Assembly: GCA_023653785.1 (NCBI GenBank)
Contig: JAMKCH010002838.1
Span: forward strand, 62,001 to 126,000
Direction of reading: 5' to 3'
From: Ophioderma brevispina
Lineage: Eukaryota > Echinodermata > Ophiuroidea > Amphilepidida > Ophiodermatidae
Length of the DNA stretch: 64,000 nt
The notes below the pieces were generated by a model. That model was not told the DNA's origin, searched no databases, and was given only the letters and a program-made list of their open reading frames with translations. This document shows positions 45,401 to 57,400 of the stretch, piece after piece. Within the stretch, counting starts at the first letter, position 1. Each line of letters begins with the position of its first letter. The position numbers and the translations under genes are program-made.

Positions 45401-48400
45401 TTCGTCAACATCAGAAAACAGCCAACAATTGTGTACACTTTTTACTTGGAAGTTGAACAACCTGAAAGTGTATGCATTGGCTCCATAAGAATTAGTGGGG
45501 GAGTTCAATTTACATGTGTGCAATTAGGCATTTAGCGAATAGCAAGGTATATGATTATGAATTATTATAAGGCCTTAAGTAGACCCTTGTCAATTGATTG
45601 GAGGATTTTTAGGGCAAAGTCATACACTAAACGATATATTGAATGATTACGTCACATTCCGTGCTTTTTGGTTCAATTGGTTGCGTTTTTGTTCCATATG
45701 TTTTGTTCTACACGGCTCATGCGTCTTCACAAAAATACTAGGTCACCTAATACACGCAACTTCATAGAACTTCGCCTGGCTATGATGCACTAATTATGGA
45801 TTAGCCTTTAAGCTGTGGTGCTGCAGCAAGTCTCGGAACTGGGGAGACGGTCTTCGGGTGAGTGAACAATGGCAAGTAGTAGGAGAAGGGTAAATGTAAG
45901 TCAACATTTAGGCCTAGCCCTGGCTAGAAGCTAGGCACTGGGTCTTGCTAGCCAGCCTAGAATAGTCTAGGCTTAGTCTTAGCGTAGTCAAGTTAGTCTG
46001 AACTTAATGGCAAGGATCTTGAAAGATGAAATGTTCCATTCAACTCGGCTAATGCCTCGTTGAACGGAACATTTAATCTTTCATCTCATGAAAATATTCT
46101 TACCATTGCACTCACAAACATTCATTATTTGTATAAAATTTGAAGATTTAGTGCAACGGAGGGCGAGTGATATGATAGGATCTTACCTTCAATAACTGTA
46201 CTTTGGTCCAGCATCCTACCATAGTACTTATCCTGATACTCATATTCTCTAGTAGCTGGGTGAAATACCTACATAATGAAAAGTATCATAATTTATAGGT
46301 TATCATAATGTTTTAAGAATGAGAATTCTTTTGAGGCAACTCACATGGGACAACCGGTAACAAATGTGCGACTAATAATTTGTTGAATAAGAATCATACA
46401 CTTGTGAAATAGCATATGCATGCAATGAACTTGATAAATGTGACCTTTCCAGATGATTTACAAGGCGCAATCACTGTGTATTATCTGCCAAACAAATTAT
46501 TGATGAGATCATTCTACCCTTTTGCAAAGTTACTGTCATGACAGTCCATTTTTGCTCATAACATCCAAACCAAACATCATTTGGCCCTAAGATTTCACAG
46601 AATGAGAAAAACAGTTGCTTTCTTTAGCACTAAAATTTTCTTCACTTCAGATAAGATCTGGGGTTCTAGAGACAAGACTGTTAGGAATTGGGCCATGCTC
46701 ACAAAATTCATTCGAAATTCCCATGTTTTGGGGGGACTATATCTGTAAACAAGGATTCACCCCAGACTTTTTGATGTCTTCAAAAGGCCTCATTATAGGA
46801 TAAGGTCCAAAAAACTATGAAGCGGGATGACAAATTTTGAGCAAGCTAGGAAGGAGGAGAAATGGGAGTTGGCTGATGTTTTTTCCCTTGGTGTCCACAG
46901 ATTTGACTAATGTTTCACAGAAAGAAGCGCCAAGTTCCAGAAAGAAGGCCCCCAATTTTGTACAGACCCAGGTTTTTTGCATATTTAGAATGCTTACCAA
47001 TGTATTAAATCACAACCTAAGTGAATAAGGCCAAATACACACATCCTATGTAATGAGATGATTTGATTTTCTGTTGTGCACGACAGAAAAATCCAGCATG
47101 CTTTTCTATAGGGCCGATTAGGACAGTGGGCAAGTTTAAAACTTACGTTTTTGGTTTTATTTTAGATTTGCACAATTAACCTTCAAAACTTTTCTAGATA
47201 TTCTACAAAACCGATCAAGTGAAAATTGAGAGAATTTATATCCTCAAAATCTCCTCGCCCTGAAATCACGAGCACGGAGTGAAGCACTGGTGTACACAAA
47301 GCTTAAAAGCCACTACTTTGATGGGCAGAAAATACCGCCTGACCGTGTTTGACGCCAGGGTCATGCACATAGATGGAGTGGCCATGTACCAACAAAAAAA
47401 GCAATGGATATTTATAATTTTAGCGAGTATAGTGTGTCTACAACATGCACCATGTTCTAAAAGTTGTTCACATTGCATAAAACAATCATTAGGGACAAAT
47501 GTAACATGTCACATCCGTGAAGCGTGAGATATAATTTACTACATATGTAAACCAAAAATTAGTGTGCTTTAGGTATTTTGCTTTAAGGACAAACTGTATT
47601 TGTTATAATGTCATGTGGTACAGAAGGTCATAAGTGCATTAGCTGCCATGTGATACATTCTGTGTGCTACAGGTATTAGAATTATCAATTATCTTGCCTT
47701 GAGTGACGTGAATCGTGAAATAGTTCAGGCAACAAAAACCATTTCACTAGCCACTGACCAAAGACTTGGCATAAATAGAGTATGTTTGATGGGAATTTTT
47801 GACAAATGGCACTATTGCACTTACGACCACCTTGCATTCACACCACCACGATGGTTGGTTCCCACTCACAGGATTGACATAATAGTATGTGATGGGAATT
47901 TTTGACAAACAGCAGATATTTATTGCACTTACAACTTTCTGCTTGCAACTCACACGAGCGTTGTCCTCGCCTGATAAATCAAAATACTCGTTGGTGGTAT
48001 ACTGAAAGGGAGTCTAACCTTTAGATAGGGTTAAAACCAGGGCTAGTCCTACATGAGCAGACCTGTTTCTTACAACATAATCTAAAATGTGCTGGAACAG
48101 GTGAGAAAATCCTCATGGATAGCCGGAATGGCCCACCAATGAGGAATTTTCTCACCCATTAAATTTATCTTCAAAGTATTTTCAAATGCAAAAGTCCAAT
48201 CAGGTAGGACTACCCCTGGTTTGAACCCAGGTCGATCACCTCCTATGTACACCAAGGCAGCATTTTATAATACCTGGCACATGTATTGATCGAGATCTCG
48301 ATCACCTGAGCACAGTAAGTGTTAATTTCCCTTTCGAATACAAAGCTTTTGTGTGATACTACCGCATGCCAAGGATTTGGAAGCCCACTGTTTTCATGTA

Positions 48401-51400
48401 AGGGTATTTCAGAATAGCTTGCTTACTTTTTCAGGAGGTGCTCCTTCTTCATAGCTCTGTAGACCAATTGAACATCCATGATGCACGGCTTACAAAAGTT
48501 TTTGGTGACATTCATGATTTGAGGTAGACCCACTGTGTTAGTGCGATTAAGGAAATTAGTTACCTTAAGCAATCTGAGAACGATCAAAATGAAATGTTGA
48601 CTTTAATCCAAAATATACACTCAGAATTAAAGTATTGAGGCATGGTGGAGATTTGGCCGTAGTTAAATGTACAACATCTTCACTACTCACAGTCATTCCA
48701 ATTTAGATGCAGGGGACCTATACAACACATTGTGATATTCAGGGTGTTTGGGACATTGCATTAAATTAATATTGGTAGAACAATAGGTTTTGCAATGTGT
48801 AAAACGATGAGTTGCATGTACTGGGCTCTACAAGCTGCTTAAGGTGTGGACAAATTCATCACACAGATTGTCCAAAAAAGTTATATCCACCAAAGATGAA
48901 ATTTCTTTCTTTGGCTGTGAAAAATTGGGAAAGTGAAATTTTTATCTACAAAATAGGTAAAAATGGCATTTGTCTTAGTAATTTTAGTGCAAAATTGAAC
49001 ATGCCACCACTGACAATGTCTTCCAATTCCATGCTGTTCATAGGTAAACAATTTGGAACAAAATTATCTGTTAAGTAAAAGACATTTAATTCCTTACACT
49101 TTTTATCCTTTAATATTGAAGCTCTATATTATAAAGGCTATGTTGTTAGTAGAAGATTGCAAGAATGGACTTTAATGCAAATGTTGAAATATTTTTTCCT
49201 ACCCAGGCCAAGTATGAAAATATGACCATCTAAACTAGCCTTGGGGGTAAAAAGTGACACAAAGTCCATTCTTTAAATGGCAATGGTGGTTCATTCTTAT
49301 GTAAAAAAACGAATTAAGATTTGTGATTTTGTTTTCATTTTGTTAAGTCCATATGGGAGTATGGGAGGGGAAGTTTAAAACATAAGGTTAAGGGGTTTAA
49401 CTCCTCGGATGTATCAGTACTGACTCCTTCCAAGTTTGAGACCCAACTGAGAAACTATAAACTTGTGGTATCGGCGTTTCACGCTCACTATATTCAAAGA
49501 ATAAAGCTGTGGGCCAACTCCATCTAATACTTAACATTTCAGTGAACATACATACACATTAGCCACCATAACCACACAAAACAAATGCTAATGTTCCTGC
49601 CAGCTATGCTGGTGGCCCACAAAAAATTGGAAGCAATGCCCATCCATATCAACAATAGAGACTTTACTTTGTTCCAATTTGCATAAATGGGTGTTTTATC
49701 AATTGTCCTAATATTGACATTACACCTTAGTAAAATTAACAACTATACAACGGTTACACAATATTATCTTGCACATGCAAATGGCTTGCCCGCAGCGGAG
49801 TGCCCATATCTCTGTCATGGCGGTGGGGCCAGACTCCCCCTCATGTTGCTGTGGGGGGTTCGCCACTCCTCCCGCACAGCGAGTCTGTTTTGCATGCCAG
49901 GCCATATGCCGGTTCCCATTTATACTCTGGATGGAGAGAGGCAAGCGAGGTAAAGTGCCTTGCCCAAGTGCACAACACCTTGGCGGACAGCGGGGCTCGA
50001 ACCCACACCATTATGCTTATGAGCAAGCGCTGATCCCACTGCATACATGTGCCCCAAATTAATGTATCTTTGCAGAAAATGCAAAACGTCTAATATGTGT
50101 CTTTAATTTTTTTTTTAAATGGTTGAGTGATGGGTACTAACGTTTTTGGATAACCTGTATTAATTGCATTTCACTCTTGAAAATAACATCATAAACTTGA
50201 TTAAGTATAGGTGGCCATGGGTGTAGGGAATTCAACATATGGGACATTGCCGCAAGGCACAGTCAATTTTTGTTTCAAAATTATGCATAATGTGATGATT
50301 TGCTGGTAATAAAAGCGACTGCACCAACAAATAAACTGGATTTCAGTTATATATTGGCTATTTTGCAGTTACTGCATGGATAGCAATGAATTTGAAAAAA
50401 AATTGGTAAAAACGGGTTATGCAGGTAGTTTTAATGCTCATATCTAAGAGTAAGCTCACTTGAGCAGGTGTGGTCCAGTGGATTGAGCGGCTCGTACCGC
50501 AATCCAAAGGTCGTGGGTTCGAGTGCGAGTCCCACTGCGGCCAACGTGTTGTGCCCTGAGTAAGGCGCTTTACCTTAATTACTCCTCTCCACCCAAGATG
50601 TATAAATGGGTACCAGCATTATTAAATGCTGGGAAAGTAACAGCTCGCTGTGCGGGGGAGTGGGCGAACCCCCCACAGAAACGAAAATTATGGAGGAGTT
50701 GCCCAAAACGCTAAGGAAAAGAGAGATGGGCACTCTTTACGTCGTGCTCGGCACGACAACGTTTTCATTTTTTACAATTACAGTCAATGTCTAGATAAAA
50801 CTTTAAAAATACTTCAAGGAAAACTTGCATCATCAGCTGCAAAAATGGCAGTATGGCACAGGACCTCAGATGACATTTGACTTTGGTCTATGTCTTTGAC
50901 ATCATGCACATATGAAAGAACCCCTATTGCACCTAACCCTAAGTCTGGTTCAAAAGTTTTCGAAGGTGACTAAAAAAACGAAAAACTAACCTTGGTTAGA
51001 AAGCTAACCAAACTGGAACACAACACACATACAGGGGGGGGGAAATGCGGCGCCCTCGCTATATACCCTCTGATTTTCAAGCCAGGAGGAAATCAAAGTG
51101 TTCTAAGCGGAATTATTCGGGGGGGGGAGATACATAGGATTCACTTTTTGGCACACTATTAGATATCTAGTTTTAACCATTTTTATAAGAGAGTAAGACT
51201 GACAGAATGGTATGACCTTTGACCAACCAAAAAGAGGTCACTAAATGAGTAACAGATGTGGACAGTTATTTAAAATATAGTTTCTCATGGTAGTACACAT
51301 TTTGATCTTAAAAACTTTATATTATTTTGGCTATTTTGGATACTAAAAAAGCAGCAAAAGGGTGGTCACATGACCATTTTGAATTTCTTATATCAGGGAC

Positions 51401-54400
51401 AAAATTAATTAAATGTGATCTTTTTAATTCGGTTAGGTATGTTAATTTGTATGGTATAGATAAATCAATTGAGCTTGATCCGTTCATTTTAAAAAAAAAA
51501 AAAAAATAACAGGGTGAGCGCGGCAGCTCGAGCTTAAGTTAATCAGTCATGCCAAAAGCCTGATATTTTAAAGGAAATGGCATGATAGCGAATTGTAGAT
51601 TTTGATCCACTTAGAAAATAAACATACATTTTAAATAGCAATTTTTGGTTAAAACATGCTAAAATTGCATGTAACAAAAATAAGTCGTCACAATTTAAAT
51701 TTACCATATTTAGAAACACTAATTAGACTTTGTCAACGTATATTGTAAATCATGTTGCAAGTGTTTAAGCAAACTCCCAAAAGGGTTGTATTGATTGCTC
51801 TGAACATAAACCTTGAGCAAATAGAGTTAAAGCTAACTTGCAATGAGTGGATTGAATAGTAATTGTTAAAGGTGCAACGAGAGATTTGAGTAACCATATT
51901 TTCTGTGATTGTACTGATTTCATATTAGATTAGATGACTCAATAGATTCCCTACCTTTAGTTGAGTTACGAAATAACTTAAAATTAAAACAGAGGTGATT
52001 GTATAGGCTTATATTCCATAGAAAACATAGGCTGAATTCGTATTTGCCTCCTATACGAAATTAGAAATTTCATATTTTTGTACCAAAGAAACAGTTCCCG
52101 GTTAGTCCTTTCAGATGGGATATTTGTGATATCAAGCTTTACACCAGTCCTTAAAATCAGAATTTTCACATTTTGGGGCCACCGTTATTTGAATCTCTCG
52201 TTGCACCTTTAAATACAAGAGCAAATATATGGGGAGTGTTTTACGCCCGAGACATAGTATTTAGCCATTGTAGTGTAATTGAATGATTGGAGAAATGAAA
52301 AAATATCAACAATCATGAATGATATCGTTGTTATGCTCTATATCAATACTTAAACATTGCTGATGTGCATTGAGGTCATGTCAAAATTGGTGGTACCAGC
52401 AGTGGATTTTCAAATGGAAATGATGGCATCAAATGAGGAGCTTCCCCAAGTTCTAAGAGGTTGAAGCTGACTTAGGAAGTGGGTACTTTTACGGGGCACC
52501 CTGTGTGTATTAAAAAAACCCAGTGTTTGTTTGGATCATCTTAGAATGTTATTGTTTTGATTTTTGTCTTTTTCAAATATTACTGTGAAAAGGTATTGCA
52601 GTTGGGATACAAATTTAAAAAATACATCGGTATCGGACCGCTTGGCGTCGCCTGCCGTAGCGGTTTAGTGAAGGATGGACTACATGACCTTGACCTTGAT
52701 ATGTGGACCTTTGACCTCATCAACAAATGAGGATCCCATGTTGCACCTAGGATTCAAGTTTGGTTCAATTGAACTTCAACGTTTCATATGAGGCATTTGA
52801 CATTTTCAGCCTATTTTACAACTTTACCCACATACCTTTTGACCTTGCATGTGACCTTTGATCTCATCACAAATTAGGGATCCATGTTGCACCTATATTC
52901 AAGTTGGTCCAAATGAACTTCAACTTTCATATGAGTCAATGTACATTTCAGCCTATTTTTAGACAACTTTTGACCTCAATGACTTTGACTTGCCATGTGA
53001 CCTTTGACCTCATCAACAAGTGGGGATCCAATGTTGCAGCCCTTGAACCCAAGTTTGGTTTTAATCCATCAAGAGTGGATATTACATGCAAATGTTAACC
53101 CTTTTCACAACAGACATCAACAGAACCACAGCAACAACAGACAACTACAGTGGACAAGTGATCCCTATGTGTCTTATCTTCCTGCCTTAAGGCAAGCGAC
53201 ACAAAAAAATTGAGTGTGAAAAACAACATATCTGCCGGTCGTTAAAAAATAATAGAATTGTGTCATGTCTATAAAAATATGAGAAAATTATTAAGCAAGA
53301 GCAAACAATTTTTGAAGTTCATTGCACAGGACACTGTGCCGTCATTGTATTTTGCAACATCTTTTGGTTTATTGCCTAATGTAACACAAGACCAGTCACA
53401 CTATAACCCCCTGGGTTGACACTACCACCTATGATGACAATCTCTCTGAATGAGCTCATTATAGGACACAACAAAAGATAGCCTGAGTCACCTCACAAAA
53501 TAGTGCTTCTATATCTCTGTGTAAACCTACCACCATTCTTAAAATATCTCTGATTTGCTCAACATTATATTACCTGCCAAGTAACAATCGAAAATGAGCC
53601 TGAAAAGGTTGGGAACATCAATTTAAAATAAACTATGTCAGAATAATTCCTATTGACGGTCGATGTATGTCGATAAGAGTCAAGAAAATACTTTTTTCAT
53701 GTACACTGAAACAGGGGATGTCCAGATATGGATGTAATTAAAAATTAATGATTCTGTGTTGACAATCAATAGTGTATGGGAACTACAGTGAAATCTTTTC
53801 GGTAGATAGACCCAGATCTTAAATGAATACGAACTTGATTTGATACTCCTAGTAGAACAAGAAAGGGTTTATTGCAATTTGACGCACAAACATTATGGAG
53901 TCCATCAAAACCACAGCAGTAATCCTGCTTTTTTTCAGAACAATTCCACAACACCCACCCCAATCCCCAACGAACTATCGCACAAGTGGAAATATTTATG
54001 GTAATTTTAAATCTCAGCAAATTGCAACTTCATCACTAAGTACAGAATTCTACATGTTCTGTCTCCATGAACACTGTGGCCACAACCGGTAGGCCCAGCA
54101 ACTGTAGGATATGAAAATGTGAAAAACATACCATTAATGTATCAGTGGTCGCAGGGAAGCCAAGAAATCCCAATTAAGATATTGTCACTGGTTTAACATG
54201 TAAAACATGATTTTCATCGGTTCTTTAAAGATGCCAGTTTTGACGTAACATTTTATTTGTACTGCGTCTAATACAAATTACAGAGTTTGTTTCAGGAACC
54301 AGGGAACTATTGCCTTTTACCCAGCCCCTCCTGCTTATTTCAAGCCTGCCCTTGTTAGTAGATTGGTTTGTTCAAACTGGTTGTAAGTGTAGTAGTAGAC

Positions 54401-57400
54401 ATTTGTCACATAAATGAGAAATGTATTTAAATTCTTTGTCCACAGAGCAACAAAAGAGTTACAGAATTATGGCTGGTGACCACAATTAGACCCTATAGCC
54501 TCAGTAAGCACTTTCTATTCTAATTATACAACAAAATACAAAGATGGTGCAAAGGGTATAGTTTTGGCTCCTGTACACTGAGAGGAACAAGTCTTAAACA
54601 GTGTGAAAATGTAGCAATTTCCTTGGCTTATGCCTGGTTCATTTGAACAATTTCACCCATTACAATGTAGTACGCGCTGCGTATTGAACGTTATTTTTAG
54701 GTTTAAGCGGCTCGCGTCATACCGCGTTTAGATACGTCTTGTTGCGTTGATCGTTGTGTTCCAATGGGTTGGTTTCGAAGTTGTTCCGTCAATGGGTGGT
54801 GGCAGTCCTTGTTCTTGTATTTAAGAGAAGAGCCGTAATTTTAAAACAGAGCTGCCAACATTACGATCTTGGAAATCAGGGAGATTTGATTAGAATCAGG
54901 GGATTTTTTTAGCGAGCGGTTCACTGTAACACCTATATGTAGGTCCTCAAGAGGATATAAAGCCATGGCATTTTGTTGTCCTTAAAGATCAATGAAAGCT
55001 TCCCCCATTTAATAAACTGTCAGTAGGAACTTATTTCCTTTGGATTTTTTTCAAATGCATGAAAGGCTAAGTAAAGTCAACTTTAAAGTTTTGTAACTTG
55101 AAAACGGGCCACCTACATACTTATGAATCTAGTAAAGTCCCTGAAGAAGAAATACACATACGACGTGGAAAAAAATTGTATTGAGCTGATTTTTTCATCA
55201 ACATGCAGAATACATCATATAACACATATCCACAATCCCATGACCCCTTTGGGGAATTTTTTTTCATCCAAGATGGCGCCAAAATAGCACAATTGCATAT
55301 AATTAGCTATATCTTGGCTTCTTAAGTAGATGTTTGGATGATTTTAAGTCTAAAGCTAAAATATCCATGTTTTCCCTCTGGATGCTGAAATTCAAATTGG
55401 CCGCCATTAATATAATTTGCTTTATCTCAACTTCAGAACAAGGAAAGAGGGATAAGAAACAAACAAATAATTATATCTAATAAATATTATAAGCGAATAA
55501 TAAAAATGACGAAGAAATAATTATATAAATGAATAATATCAATAAGTGAATAAGTAAATAATATACATAAATAAAGAGAAATTTTGTAAAAGGGACGGTA
55601 CAAAAAACGGAACCTGAATTAAGTAAATAGGAAGTCCTCTTGAGGTGGTTTCACACCCCCAAATGTTATTTCTCCTCTCTCCCAATTTCTGGATTCATCG
55701 TTTATATATTTCTTCAACACTCCCAGTTTTCCATTTCGGTACTTTGTTGTAAAATAGAAATATATATACTCGCCTATTTCTATGCCCATGTCGGCAAGAC
55801 GTACTTGTGTAGGCCCATAGTTAATCATGCGTTTATGTGAACAGTATACGAAAATGCTTATACCAAACTTTTTTAAAGCATTCTTTCGAATGAGTTTTAT
55901 GTTGAGCGGCCGTACTGATTGCATTCTGATCAAGTTCAAATACATAAAACACCCAATCATTCTTCGAATAGACTAAATATGCTAAAATTAACTACTATTT
56001 GGTAATTAGAACAATCCCTTTTCGGGATTATGCCTTTAAACAACCCATATTAACGCGTCAGTTAGACCGAGCTTCCTTGCAGAATACTGCAAAGGAAAGT
56101 CTATGTCAGTGATAAGATAATTATATGTAATGGCAGCAAATTGGCACATTTTTGTGGCCATTTTGGATTTTTGACTTAGGAAAACATCAATGATTTAGAC
56201 TTAAACAAAAACTGAATTTTTTGAACCCAAATCATATTATTCAAAAACATGAATATTCAAAATTAAAAAAAAAAAAAAATGGCGGCCATTTTGGATTTTG
56301 TGCGTGTCATCAGGAAGTCATATGTTTAGATTGGTACAGATGGATTCTTTGACCCCCAAATATATTAAAAACATTAAAATCTCACATCTACTTAAAAGCG
56401 GAGATATAAGCTAATAATGGCGGCCATCTTGGATAAATTTTTTCCCCAAGGGGGATTATGGGATTTTGGATATGTTGTTGTATGATGCATTCTGCTGGTG
56501 CAAAAATCAGCTCAATAACATTTTTTCGGAATATTTTATGGTTCAAAAACATTTTAAATATTATTATGAAATGAATCATGAGATAGAGCTCTTTAATAAA
56601 GCTTTCCTTAAAAAATTGACATGGCCTCCGCCCGTCTGACAGCCCCCATTTTGGGAACTGTCATTCGGAACTACATCTCCATAGGAGAATTAAAAAAAAA
56701 TACATTCATGAAATTTCTTGAAGTAAAAGTCAACTTAAAGGCTCGTAACTTGAAAACAGGCCACCTACAAACCTATAACTGCATCATGGAATAGAGCTCT
56801 TTAAAATACCGCTTTCCGAACAAAATTGAACAGGGTCCCCCGCCTCTGACAGCCTCCCGTTTGGGACTGTCCAGTGGGAAAAAAAAGTCCCGGCCAGGCA
56901 CTACAATAATTATAACCTAACACATTTGCTTATAGCCATGATGGAGCAAATACTCAAAACGGCAACAGTATCACAACAGGTTCCTTATCTTGTAGGCCTA
57001 TCCTTTGCACCACTGTAGTTTAAATTGTTAACACTTTTAACAATTAAAAAAAAAAAAAAAATAAATGTTAAATATTAAAATATTGCTCTGTGCTGATCCA
57101 TCCGAAAGTCGGAAGAAACGATTCCTGAACTCATTCAACAAAACTTTTGTAGACTTTATTATATCTTGTGTCTTAATTATTCACTTTGTAAAGACTCTTA
57201 TAGCTTCTTATACCTTTCTCCCTCACATGTTATTACTATCTTTTTATTTGTTAGTTTTCCTTTTATGTCACTATCGCGATCATTTTCCGTTTTACTCGGA
57301 AAAAGTACTGTCCCGAATGTCGTCATTTGGGTCTTTTCATACATAGTGGTGGCTTTATAAATGCCGACTTGTACTTTCCGTATTTGATACAAAAAATGTA

